Origin: VXLM01 sp034421575
Lineage (GTDB): Bacteria; Chloroflexota; Dehalococcoidia; Lucifugimonadales; VXLM01
Assembly (NCBI GenBank): GCA_034421575.1
Contig: DAOUKG010000014.1
Span: 1 to 52,905 of the forward strand
DNA: 52,905 nt
Direction: 5' to 3'
Shown: in pieces, positions 40,292 to 48,833 of the stretch
How positions within the stretch are numbered: the stretch's first letter is position 1
Layout: each line of letters opens with the position of its first letter
Notes under the pieces: generated by a model
Told to the model about the DNA's origin: nothing
What the model saw: only the letters and a program-made list of their open reading frames with translations
Database searches by the model: none
Translations under genes and position numbers: made by a program

Positions 40292-42760
40292 CTAGTTCCA
40301 GTAGTTGGGATCCAGGAAGTTGACGCTGTTATAGCGCTTCGACCTGTTGCCCGGGTTGTTGAGGTTGTCGAGACCGTCCTCGAAGTAGAACCACTCGACC
40401 GGGTGACCGCCTGCGGGCGACCAGTTCTTGGGCACGTTGCGCATGTTGTTGCGCTTGACCTTGAGCGCCCTGAACAGGCCTGCGTAGGCGAGACCGCCGA
40501 TCTTGTACTTCTCTTCGGAGTTGATGCGGAACAGTTCCTGTCCGGCTTCAATGCGCTTCGGCGAGAGCAGGGAGACCGTCCACCCGTCGGTGATCAGCTC
40601 CTGAAGCCTTAGCATGTTGCCACTGATGTCGGCGGGATACGTGCCGTCAGGGGCCATGTTGCCGAGCGCGTCGGTGTACTTGGCATCCGGTCCCGTCGGG
40701 GGCATGCCCTCTTCACCACGGGTCGCATAGTACTGGCCGATGGCGGGACCCTGCGGGTCCTTGGTCGTCGGGGCCACGCGGTTCCACGCGTTGGACCACG
40801 GGTTCGTTCCACCCTCAGTGGAGGAGAAGAACTCGAAGTACTCGGTCGGAGGAATAGTCGTGTTGCCGCCGCGAGAGGAGCTCTCTGCGATGCTCAGTTT
40901 GATGCCGAGGTTCTTGAAGTCGCTCTGCAGCCACTCGACGAACGGGTAGTGGGAGCTCGACTGGAAGAACATGGACAGAGGTCCGGAGCCGTCCTTCTTG
41001 TCGAGGTAGCCGTCACCGTCGCCGTCCGAGTAGCCAAGATCTGCCAGAATGCTCTTGGCTCGATCGAGGTCGTAGTCGGTATCAAGCGTCCGATACTCTT
41101 CACCCGGGAAGTACGGGGTCGAGGGATGCGGCATCATGTTCTGAGGGGTACCGAGACCGGCGGCCAAGGACTGGTTGGTGCCGTTCCTGTCCCAAGCAAC
41201 GGACAGGGCGATGCGGAAGTCCCTGGTGCGAAGCAACTGCCCGAGCTCTGGATCTTCAACGTACTCCTGGTTGTTGATGAACGTGGCGTCCGAACCGTCG
41301 GGCGAGTCGTGCTTGAGCACGCTGTAGTCGCCCTTCTCGGAGTTGGCGAGATAGAGAGGCATCTCGGCAGTGATGAGGTCCCGGCGCAGCCAATCGCTCT
41401 CACCGTTCATCGTGCGGAAGATTCCAACCTCTCGGCTCTCCGTGCGGAAGCCTGTCCACCCATCCATGTAGGGAAGCTGGTTGCCTTCAGGGTCGATGGA
41501 CGGATGATAGTGGTTTCGCACGAACTCGGCGCTCTCCGCTCCGGCCTTCTGGTTGAAAGCCCAGTAGCCGCCGAGGATCGGGTTGTAGTGATTGTCGCCC
41601 CTGTAGATGTAGTTGATGTCGTACACGGTCGGAATAGGCTCCGACGGAGGACCATCGAATCCGCGAACGTTGCGGATGAACGAGAAGTTCTTCACCCAGT
41701 TGGGTTGGTTGTTCGCCTCGAGAATCGCAGGGATCTCAGCATTGTTGTACTTGATGTGGTAGCGCTTCTGGATGTGCGAAGGCGAGATGAAGCACCTCGG
41801 GCATCCCTTGATGCCGGAGAAGATGTTCATCGCCGTCGACTCCATGAAGCTGAAGTTCGGGTCGTCGAAGAAGACCTTGAAGGTCGACTCGTCGATGAAC
41901 TGCACCCTCATGTCGTTACCGGTAATGGGAGACCTCAGCACGGCCGGAAGGCCAGGCATGAGTTCCTTGTTGAGCATCAGGTCTTCAAGAGCGAACCGAA
42001 TGTCCTCGATCGTGTGCGGGTGTCCATCCGACCATCGGGCGCCGACACGCATCTTGAAAGTGAACTCGTCACCGGTTTCGTTCGACTCGAATACCCGGAA
42101 CACGCTGGGGACAAGCAGCAGGCCGTCCGGGGACATCTCAAGGCCGTAGCCCATCCCCACGTCGGTCTGAGTGACAGGGCGGGACATGGTCGTCCTCATG
42201 ATACCGCCGTATGTACCGATCTCGTCACCCGGCGGAAGGATGAAGACGTTCTCCCAGTCGGGAAGACGCTGATCAACCGGCAGGATCGTGCCGGCCTTCA
42301 CAGCGGCAGCCGACATCGGAGACTCTTTGTATGGTACCTGCGGGAAGTTCTCGTTTGACGAACCGGAGATGATGTGGAACGGCCTTCCGAAGGAACCGGG
42401 ATCGATCTTCTCGGGCATGTACATGGCGCCATCCATCATTCCGCCTCCGGAGTCATCGCCCTCACGAGCCATGACCGAAGCGGTGGTGCCACCTACTGCC
42501 TGGGGCGCCATAGCGGCCTGAGGCTGCTCCGGAGCCCTTGCGGGCGCTGCCGGGGCAGGCTGCTGCTGCTGCTGAGAAGGAGCCTCGACAGCTGCCTGAC
42601 CGGACGGGAACGACGCCTCGGCGGCCGGGGCGGCAGCTCTCGCAGCGGCAGGCTGCTGAGGGTCATCAGGTTCCTCAGCGGCGCATGCGACGCCTACGAC
42701 GGCCAGGACCAGCGCGGCGAACACGCCTGCCAGGCCATACTTCCAAATACTATGCTTCAT
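40292..42760 (-). CDS. ABC importer solute-binding lipoprotein, family 5, large form
   Basis: An 822-residue lipoprotein from the ATG at 42760 (GGGAG seven bases before it); a TTG lies nine codons upstream. Lipobox LAVVGVAC is near residue 26, followed by a low-complexity Ala/Pro/Gln linker to about residue 115, then a long SBP_bac_5-like domain (FKMRVGARWSDGHPHTIEDI near 250, VKNFSFIRNVRGFDGP near 370). At over 800 residues it is larger than the usual 500-600. No permease or ATPase accompanies it, so it stands alone between its own promoter and terminator. Substrate is unknown. Confidence 0.9.
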   Translation of the reverse strand: MKHSIWKYGLAGVFAALVLAVVGVACAAEEPDDPQQPAAARAAAPAAEASFPSGQAAVEAPSQQQQQPAPAAPARAPEQPQAAMAPQAVGGTTASVMAREGDDSGGGMMDGAMYMPEKIDPGSFGRPFHIISGSSNENFPQVPYKESPMSAAAVKAGTILPVDQRLPDWENVFILPPGDEIGTYGGIMRTTMSRPVTQTDVGMGYGLEMSPDGLLLVPSVFRVFESNETGDEFTFKMRVGARWSDGHPHTIEDIRFALEDLMLNKELMPGLPAVLRSPITGNDMRVQFIDESTFKVFFDDPNFSFMESTAMNIFSGIKGCPRCFISPSHIQKRYHIKYNNAEIPAILEANNQPNWVKNFSFIRNVRGFDGPPSEPIPTVYDINYIYRGDNHYNPILGGYWAFNQKAGAESAEFVRNHYHPSIDPEGNQLPYMDGWTGFRTESREVGIFRTMNGESDWLRRDLITAEMPLYLANSEKGDYSVLKHDSPDGSDATFINNQEYVEDPELGQLLRTRDFRIALSVAWDRNGTNQSLAAGLGTPQNMMPHPSTPYFPGEEYRTLDTDYDLDRAKSILADLGYSDGDGDGYLDKKDGSGPLSMFFQSSSHYPFVEWLQSDFKNLGIKLSIAESSSRGGNTTIPPTEYFEFFSSTEGGTNPWSNAWNRVAPTTKDPQGPAIGQYYATRGEEGMPPTGPDAKYTDALGNMAPDGTYPADISGNMLRLQELITDGWTVSLLSPKRIEAGQELFRINSEEKYKIGGLAYAGLFRALKVKRNNMRNVPKNWSPAGGHPVEWFYFEDGLDNLNNPGNRSKRYNSVNFLDPNYWN

Positions 42761-42791
42761 CTGTTTCTCCCTTCTGTTCTTTTGCAATTTT

Positions 42792-42804
42792 GTCTATTTT
42801 AGAC
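42792..42804. promoter_or_regulatory. small dyad in the 5' leader of the lipoprotein gene
   Basis: GTCTATTTTAGAC is a 5-bp inverted repeat around TTT, about 20 bp downstream of the -10 of the adjoining promoter. It could be an operator; support is only its position and symmetry. Confidence 0.35.
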
Positions 42805-42826
42805 ACACCTTCGCCGAATCGGATGG

Positions 42827-42855
42827 ACTATATCTTCCTTTTCGAGAAATGTCAA
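42827..42855 (-). promoter_or_regulatory. strong sigma-70-like promoter of the large lipoprotein gene
   Basis: On the minus strand a perfect -35 TTGACA (42855-42850), 17-bp spacer and -10 TATAGT (42832-42827, five of six). It is the best consensus promoter in the window and fits strong expression of a binding protein. Confidence 0.8.
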
Positions 42856-42875
42856 TATTACCTAGCTATTCTATG

Positions 42876-42943
42876 GCCACTTCAACCGTAGTGATGAGAG
42901 CACTCGCGGGACACGTGGGAAGCTGATTCTCGGTTGAAGTGGC
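42876..42943. repeat. 13-bp perfect inverted repeat
   Basis: GCCACTTCAACCG (42876-42888) and CGGTTGAAGTGGC (42931-42943) are exact inverse copies 42 bp apart, just upstream of the lipoprotein promoter and 16 bp after the hydrolase stop. They could form a terminator stem for the hydrolase or a pair of regulator sites. Confidence 0.7.
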
Positions 42944-42958
42944 TGATGGGGACCTGAA

Positions 42959-43756
42959 CTACAGCAAGGACTGCCCTTGGAGCCACGGCACGACTGCATC
43001 GAGGGCTGAGTCAGGGATCCTCGTTCCGTCGTGGCCGGGGATGTCCATCATGTCGTGGGTAAACCTGTAAGAGACGCCCGCGCGAGCGTAGGCGTCATTC
43101 AGGGATTCGGAAAACGAGGCAATCCACTCCTGGCCTACCCGTTCGTCAGAGTATCCGGTCTGAATGAAGAGCGGGCGCGGAGTGAACTGCTCTACGTCAA
43201 GAAAGAGACTGTTTCGCCTGACGACCTCGTTGTCATCCATTCCGTTGAATTCCGACATCCGGGGCCAGTGGACAACAGGTTGGTGGGCAACCGCCGCCGA
43301 AACTTTGGGGTTCTTCGCCATCGAATGCAGGATTGCGAATCCGTGCCTTGAGCTTCCCATGACCACTACCCTACCCCTCCCGGCGTAATCCTTTGCGAGG
43401 GCATCATCGACCGCGGCAGCGATTCTGGCTTCCATGAGGGCAAAGCCGTCCTCCCCTTCCCTGGCGCGCTCGGCCAAGAGCTTAAGGTCGTCGTAGTGTT
43501 CTCCGTGCATGAGGAGGATGCTCGCGCCGGCGGCGGTGAGCCTGTCCAGCCATTGTGACATCACGTTCGGTTTTTCCTTCAATGAGGCCGGATCTGCCAC
43601 AACGTGCCTGGCCTGGGTGGGAATCAGGCACAGGGCCGCGTCTCCGCCGGAACCGGGTGCGGGGTTCAGGTTGCAAAGGATTTCTTCACTGCCATGCTTG
43701 AGGGTGTACGGGCGCCAAGCCTCAGGAACGTACTGCCTTGATTCACGTATGGACAC
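42959..43756 (-). CDS. alpha/beta hydrolase family protein
   Basis: A 265-residue protein. The nucleophile elbow is VVMGSSRHGF near residue 130 (GxSxxG), a likely acid lies in FIQTGYSDERVG, and the catalytic His is in DIPGHDG near residue 243, in the order of a prolyl-oligopeptidase-like or dienelactone-hydrolase-like fold. There is no signal peptide. Substrate is unknown. Confidence 0.8.
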   Translation of the reverse strand: MSIRESRQYVPEAWRPYTLKHGSEEILCNLNPAPGSGGDAALCLIPTQARHVVADPASLKEKPNVMSQWLDRLTAAGASILLMHGEHYDDLKLLAERAREGEDGFALMEARIAAAVDDALAKDYAGRGRVVVMGSSRHGFAILHSMAKNPKVSAAVAHQPVVHWPRMSEFNGMDDNEVVRRNSLFLDVEQFTPRPLFIQTGYSDERVGQEWIASFSESLNDAYARAGVSYRFTHDMMDIPGHDGTRIPDSALDAVVPWLQGQSLL

Positions 43757-43852
43757 AGGTCCAGCGCCTCCAATTTCGTTTCGTCGCCAATTGTTTCAGC
43801 CAAGATGTTTGAATACAATAGCGCCCCGCAAGGACTAATTGGGAGGTGGTTG

Positions 43853-44578
43853 GTGACTCAGGACGCATACATTACGAATGAACAACTGGAAGTGTTGAGG
43901 GGCATCCCCACTCAAACGATAATCGACGCCCTGTGGTCGAAGGGGTACCCACCGACGATGATCGAAGGCGCACGCCCACTCAGGACCGGCCAAAGCATGG
44001 CGGGACGCGCGGTCACTCTTCGTTATGTGCCTCACCGTCCCGACTTGGCCGAGGACAAGCCGAAAGGTGAGGACTCCGCCGAGTACGTGGCGTTCGAGCT
44101 TTGCGGGCCGAACGAAGTGTTGGTCATCGACGCGCTGGGCTGGAAATACAGTTCCGTCGGCGGGGATATCAAGTTCTTCCGACTCTTCCAGAGAAAGGTG
44201 GGCGGGCTCGTCACTGACGGATCGGTTCGGGACAGTGTTGCGCTCAAGGAGTACAGGTTCCCCGTGTATTCCTACTCCACGACGGCTAAACAGGGGCCGT
44301 CAGACTTTTGGCCGTGGCAGGTGAACGACGCCATACAATGCGGGGGCGTACTGGTCAGGCCGGGAGACGGTGTGGTCGGAGACGATGACGGGGCGGTTGT
44401 CGTGCCGCGAGCAATGGTGGACGAGGTCATCAGAATCGCCGAGGAAAGACACGCCGTGGAGGAGGTCGTCAAGGCGCAGCTGGCAATTGAAGACGTATCT
44501 CCCGGGAAGTACTATCCATTCAATGACCGCACGTGGGAGTTGTACGAACAGAAGACGGGCAAGAAGAGAGACAGCTAG
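43853..44578 (+). CDS. RraA/HMG aldolase-family protein
   Basis: A 241-residue protein starting at GTG 43853 because GGGAGGTGG stands just upstream; the frame opens earlier at 43805. The motif GGLVTDGSVRDS near residue 120 matches the G-x-x-TDG-x-RD signature of the RraA-like family, whose Arg and Asp bind a metal and oxaloacetate/HMG-type substrates. Family members are 4-hydroxy-4-methyl-2-oxoglutarate aldolases or RNase E inhibitors. Aldolase or decarboxylase is more likely here because RNase E regulation is a proteobacterial role. Confidence 0.87.
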   Translation: MTQDAYITNEQLEVLRGIPTQTIIDALWSKGYPPTMIEGARPLRTGQSMAGRAVTLRYVPHRPDLAEDKPKGEDSAEYVAFELCGPNEVLVIDALGWKYSSVGGDIKFFRLFQRKVGGLVTDGSVRDSVALKEYRFPVYSYSTTAKQGPSDFWPWQVNDAIQCGGVLVRPGDGVVGDDDGAVVVPRAMVDEVIRIAEERHAVEEVVKAQLAIEDVSPGKYYPFNDRTWELYEQKTGKKRDS

Positions 44579-45044
44579 GAGGCTCACTCATCCGGTCTTG
44601 ATAGAGGGTCGAAGCGGTTGGTGGTGAAGTTACTGGAGCGTGAAGAGAAAGGGACCCTTCGACAGGCTTTCAAGCAATTGCTCAGGACGAAGTGGACTCA
44701 CCACAGAGGGCACAGAGATCACAGAGCGAGGAGCAAGGGCGGACTGGGAGGCAGTTACTGCCACATGCTCGGTCCCGCGGCGGGGCGTAACGCTGCTCAG
44801 GGTGAACGGAGGGATATTGGCCCAGGGTAAGTGGGGCCCATTTTGAACACGCTCTAGGGCAGGGGCGATTCGCGAATCGCCCCTACGGGAGGTTGGCCGG
44901 GGCATGGATTCCCGCCTACGCGGGAATGACGGGTGGTGGGGTGGTATTGTGGACGGGCAACCACAAGGGTTGCCCCTGCGATGGGTTGGCCGGGGGTTAT
45001 TTTCAGAGGAATTAAGGAAATAAAGGAACTACAAGGAGACTCAT
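44579..45044. repeat. gene-free gap with dispersed repeats
   Basis: Contains cagggtgaacgg-type units (44645-44815), a perfect 24-bp palindrome at 44861-44884 (AGGGGCGATTCG and its inverse), and a gattcccgcctacgcgggaatgac unit near 44907. A good Shine-Dalgarno (AAGGAG) for the next gene lies at the right end. Confidence 0.7.
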
Positions 45045-45413
45045 ATGGAATTCATTGGTTCGAATCCAGACAGGCCGTTCAGCTCTGCGGTGATCCACAG
45101 CGGCAGGGTGTTGGAGACGGTCCTGACGGGAATGAAACCCGGCACGACCACTCCGGTCGAGGGCGGCGCGGCCATGGAGCTGCGCGAGATTTTTCGACAG
45201 CTTGACGAGATTCTGGCGCAGGCGGGAGTTGACAAGACCAGCATCTGCTCGGCTCGCATCTATCTCCAGCACGTGAATCGCGACGTCGGTGAGATCAACG
45301 TTGTCTGGAAGGAGTATTTCGGGACTCATCCGGCGAATCGCCGCTGCTACGGCGTCGATCTTCAGTCGGGAATGCTCGTTGAAGCGGGATTTGTAGCGGA
45401 GATACCGGACTGA
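45045..45413 (+). CDS. RidA/YjgF family protein
   Basis: A 122-residue protein with the chorismate-mutase-like RidA fold: PFSSAVIHSGRVLETVLTGM near the N-terminus, INVVWKEYFGTHPANRRCYG near residue 85, and GMLVEAGFVAEI at the end. The arginine that binds the substrate carboxylate in deaminating RidA proteins may be one of the two in ANRRCYG. It probably hydrolyses reactive enamines/imines from PLP enzymes. Confidence 0.86.
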   Translation: MEFIGSNPDRPFSSAVIHSGRVLETVLTGMKPGTTTPVEGGAAMELREIFRQLDEILAQAGVDKTSICSARIYLQHVNRDVGEINVVWKEYFGTHPANRRCYGVDLQSGMLVEAGFVAEIPD

Positions 45414-46326
45414 CATAGTCCGCATGTCATCACGTCCCACGGCGGGGAGGGCATCAATCGTCGTGAGTGTTTAGAGTAGGTGAGGTGAACGTCCCCACCC
45501 CTCTGGACTCCGGCCCCGTATCGTGCTACGGGGCGGGCTCTAGCCCTCTCCCGCGAACGGGAGAGGGGATAAGAGGGCCTTCGACAAGCTCAGGCCGAAC
45601 GGGGTAGGGACTCACCGCAGAGGGCGCGGAGAGGGCCGGGGAAAGGTCGAAATTTGTGGCATAGTGTGGCATTTTGTGGCATTCCCGTCGTTATTGTTAA
45701 GTTCAGAGGGCCTTTCTCTCCTCCGTGAATCGCCCTCACCCCAGCCCTCTCCCACGACGGGAGAGGGGGTAAGAGGGCCTTTGACAGGCTCAGGCCGAAC
45801 GGGGTAGGGACTCACCGCAGAGGGCGCGGAGAGCGCCGGGGAAAAGTCGAAATTTGTGGCATGGTGTGGCATTTTGTGGCATTTCCGTCGTTATTGTCAA
45901 GTTCAGAGGGCCTTTCTCTCCTCCGTGAATCACCCTCACCCTAGCCCTCTCCCGCGAACGGGAGAGGGGATAAGAGGGCCTTCGACAGGCTCAGGCCGAA
46001 CGGAATAGACGACCTGATTACCCTCCTCGGTGAATCACCTTCACCCCCGCATCAGGAGCGGGTGCGTCCATTGTAGTACGCATGTTCTCGCGAGTCAAGA
46101 GCGGGCAGTTCCTCGCAGGTGTTCAGTCTTGGAGAGGTGAACCTCCCCTCCCCTCTTGTATGTTTATGGGTGATGGCGGGGCAAGCTCTTCGCCGGAGTG
46201 ACGGTAGCTCTGTATGTCGAACGCCCTCACCGACTCTGAACAGTCACCTCTCGTCTCCAACGGTTGTCGGATTACCTCGGCTGGGAGTATCCTTGAGTCC
46301 TCAACTTGTGGTGGAGGAGGACGCCC
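45414..46326. repeat. gene-free repeat region with a 200-bp tandem duplication
   Basis: About 910 bp without a supported gene. A unit of about 200 bp occurs at roughly 45566-45765 and 45766-45965 and begins a third time to about 46010. Each unit holds the ttcgacaggctcaggccgaac element, a ccgcagagggcgcggagag element, three GTGGCAT words spaced 10 bp, and a ctctcccgcgaacgggagag palindrome. Further right are single repeat fragments only. Confidence 0.82.
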
Positions 46327-46563
46327 TTGGTTCGAGCATTCATCTTGATAGAGATCGCAGCCGGCTATTCAACAGCCGTCGTGGACAGCCTTTCCGGCCA
46401 GAGCGGAATAGCTGATGTCGTACGAGTTACAGGACCTGTCGACGTGATCGCCGTCGTGACCGCTCCCACGATTCGGGACGTGAGCGACCTCGTAGGCGAG
46501 AAGATACACACACTCCAGGGAGTAATTCGAACGACGACCTGCGTGGCACTGCAGGGACCGTAG
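46327..46563 (+). CDS. stand-alone Lrp/AsnC ligand-binding (RAM) domain protein
   Basis: A 78-residue protein. The TTG start is chosen because GGAGGAGG is placed six bases before it. VRAFILIEIAAGYSTAVVDS, GPVDVIAVVTAPTIRDVSDL and HTLQGVIRTTTCVAL match the Lrp/AsnC effector-binding domain. The helix-turn-helix is missing, as in the stand-alone RAM proteins that bind amino acids. Confidence 0.82.
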   Translation: MVRAFILIEIAAGYSTAVVDSLSGQSGIADVVRVTGPVDVIAVVTAPTIRDVSDLVGEKIHTLQGVIRTTTCVALQGP

Positions 46564-46627
46564 ACTCCCCCCAGCAATCTTCTACCCCAATACTTGGGAC
46601 AGAGGTTGCAATGTTGAGAGGGCGCGG

Positions 46628-47299
46628 CTAGGACTGCTCGGTCGCGCCAGAGGAGTCGGCTACTTCGTCCCATTCGTCATCGGTCTGCCAGTCGTCCCCT
46701 GCCCGTCTTCGACGCCTGTGTCCCAGGAGAGCATGGGCGAGCACGAGTCCGCATAGACCACCCATACCGAAGACGAGAGCCGTGTCGGCGGGATTGTAGT
46801 AGACCGTAAGCCCAGCCAAGACCGCATAGCCGAAGACCACGTTCACCAGTGAAGAGTACGGCAACTTCTGTCCGCCGAGCGCCACAATTGACGCCACCGC
46901 CACGCTGATAAAGCCATGAAGCGGGAAGAGAGCGAAGATTGCGCCTCCGAGGGTGACGAGTCCATCTCCCCCGCGAAAGCCGGTGAACATCGATTTCCAA
47001 TGTCCGAGTACCGCCGCTCCGGCGGGAAGCAAGAGCCAGGGGCTCTCGACTCCCATGACGTTTGCGAGAAGGACCGCCAGAGCACCCTTGACCATATCGC
47101 CGAGGAATACCATGACGGCGGGAAGCTTGCCCACGTTGCGCATGACGTTCGAAGCCCCGGGCAAGCCGGTGCCGACCTCGAAGATGTCGACGCCGCTGTG
47201 GCGCTTGCTGATGAGGTATGCCAGAGGGATGGAGCCGAGCAAGTAGCCACCGGCGGTGGCTATCAGGATAGTCGGCAGGCCGCCAAGGAATTCACCCAA
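46628..47299 (-). CDS. plsY: glycerol-3-phosphate acyltransferase-like membrane protein (PlsY family)
   Basis: A 223-residue protein with about five membrane helices. YLLGSIPLAYLISKR, VGTGLPGASNVMRNVGK and LGHWKSMFTGFRGGDGLVTL correspond to the three PlsY motifs, but the usual GSGNPGATN is GTGLPGASN and the usual FKGGKGVAT is FRGGDGLVT. The C-terminal 35 residues are charged and outside the family. Lys-to-Asp in the phosphate-binding loop makes ordinary acyl-phosphate:G3P transfer uncertain; it may be a paralog with another substrate. Confidence 0.78.
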   Translation of the reverse strand: MGEFLGGLPTILIATAGGYLLGSIPLAYLISKRHSGVDIFEVGTGLPGASNVMRNVGKLPAVMVFLGDMVKGALAVLLANVMGVESPWLLLPAGAAVLGHWKSMFTGFRGGDGLVTLGGAIFALFPLHGFISVAVASIVALGGQKLPYSSLVNVVFGYAVLAGLTVYYNPADTALVFGMGGLCGLVLAHALLGHRRRRRAGDDWQTDDEWDEVADSSGATEQS

Positions 47300-47528
47300 G
47301 ACCGATCACTCCTGTCGGGGTTCTTATCGTGATTATATAACCGGTGTCGCCAAACACGCTATAGGTTACAGGTGTTGAATTCTCCGCTTCTTTTTCGCTC
47401 CGTAGACATCAGGGCCTCACATTTCGATTAGGGAACACGACCCTTTTTGAGGCGCAGCGCACACACAGCCCGTTACGGGCTATAATGAGGGACTACCTGT
47501 AACTGCTCATGAGGCGGAGTGGAGACGA

Positions 47529-47873
47529 ATGGCGAAGGTGCGCGTAATGTACTGGAAGGAGATTCCCGTGCAGGTGCAGGCTGCGGATGGGATCGAGCAG
47601 GTGTCCAAACCCCTCGACGAGCGTTTCCAGCAGGCGGCGGACGCGATATCGATGTTCGACGGGAGCGCTGGGACGGACGATTACCTCATGGCCTGGAACT
47701 GGGGCGAGTATTTTGAGGTCGAAGGCTCCGCTGAAGAGGCTGCGGCTCAGACGGCAGAACGGTACAACTGCGGTTTCCCGGGAGATTTCGTCGCTCGGGT
47801 GCGAGACCTTCACAATGCGGATACTCGTGATGCCACACCCGGGGCGATAGACGACTGGATGAACGGGGGCTGA
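47529..47873 (+). CDS. small 'virulence factor' family protein (PF13769-like)
   Basis: A 114-residue soluble protein. VRVMYWKEIPVQVQAADGIE at the start and a WNWGEYFEVEGSAEEAAAQT-like middle match the conserved family of unknown function often called virulence factor. The name is historical and says nothing about virulence here. It is nine bases from, and probably co-transcribed with, the homocysteine methyltransferase-like gene, a neighbourhood that recurs for this family to my recollection. Confidence 0.68.
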   Translation: MAKVRVMYWKEIPVQVQAADGIEQVSKPLDERFQQAADAISMFDGSAGTDDYLMAWNWGEYFEVEGSAEEAAAQTAERYNCGFPGDFVARVRDLHNADTRDATPGAIDDWMNGG

Positions 47874-47882
47874 AGAAGATAG

Positions 47883-48803
47883 ATGGAACAAACGACAATA
47901 CTGGAACGCCTTGGCAAGGGAGACGTCCTGATCTCCGACGGAGCGACAGGGACCTATCTCCAGGCCTGCGGGCTGGAGCCGGGCGGCTGTCCCGAGGCAT
48001 TCAACGTAGAGCAGCCTGAGGTCATACGCCGCATGGCTGCGGACTACTTCAACGCCGGCTCGGACATGGTGCTGACCGCCACGTTCGGCGGGTCGCGCTT
48101 CATGCTCAGCAAGTATGAATATGATGGCAGGGTCCGCGAACTGAACCGCCAGGCTGCGACGCTCGCCAAGTCGGTGGCTTCACCGTGGCATTTCGTGGTC
48201 GGATCCGTTGGCCCTACGGGCGAGATTCTGCAAAGTAACGGCGGCGCCACCTCTGATGACGAGATTTACGAAGCCTTCGCCGACCAGGTATCGGGTCTTG
48301 AAGAGGGAGGGGCGGATGCAGTCGCCATCGAGACGATGATCTCGGTTGAGGAAGCTATCCTCGCGATCGAGGCCACCAAGGAGCGCACGAACCTGACAGT
48401 TTTGGCCACGATGATGTATGACAAGGGACCGCGTGGCTGGTTCACGATGATGGGCGACTCGCCCGCGGCCGCTTCGAAGAGGCTGCAGGCGGCAGGCGCC
48501 GACGTGATTGGCGCGAACTGCGGGAACGGCAGCGACAAGATGATAGAACTTGCCAAGATAATCAGAGAGGCGTACGACGGCCACATGCTCATTCACACGA
48601 ATGCGGGCATACCCGAAATCCGCCAGGGGCAGATCGTCTATCCTGAGTCGCCGGAGTACATGACCGAACGCATTCTGAAGTTGGTCGAAGTCGGCGTCAA
48701 TATCGTCGGCGGCTGCTGTGGCACGACACCGAAGCACATTGAGAGTTTTGCCGACGCAGTGCATGATCGCTCCACAGTCGGCTATGCGGTAGTCACGTCG
48801 TAA
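47883..48803 (+). CDS. homocysteine S-methyltransferase family protein
   Basis: A 306-residue zinc-dependent methyltransferase barrel. ISDGATGTYLQACGL starts the barrel, GANCGNGSDKM near residue 215 carries the first zinc cysteine, and GGCCGTTPKHI near residue 280 the other two. It resembles the N-terminal domain of MetH and BHMT-like enzymes. It would transfer a methyl group to homocysteine or a related thiol; the methyl donor, possibly a corrinoid protein, is not evident. Confidence 0.9.
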   Translation: MEQTTILERLGKGDVLISDGATGTYLQACGLEPGGCPEAFNVEQPEVIRRMAADYFNAGSDMVLTATFGGSRFMLSKYEYDGRVRELNRQAATLAKSVASPWHFVVGSVGPTGEILQSNGGATSDDEIYEAFADQVSGLEEGGADAVAIETMISVEEAILAIEATKERTNLTVLATMMYDKGPRGWFTMMGDSPAAASKRLQAAGADVIGANCGNGSDKMIELAKIIREAYDGHMLIHTNAGIPEIRQGQIVYPESPEYMTERILKLVEVGVNIVGGCCGTTPKHIESFADAVHDRSTVGYAVVTS

Positions 48804-48833
48804 ACACGATATTCGAATCGAGGAGAAGTTGAA

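Noticed and set aside
45645..45905. GTGGCAT repeats considered as a CRISPR array or plasmid-type origin iterons
   Set aside because: Units are 7 bp at 10-bp steps without spacers, inside a 200-bp duplication, with no cas or rep gene near.
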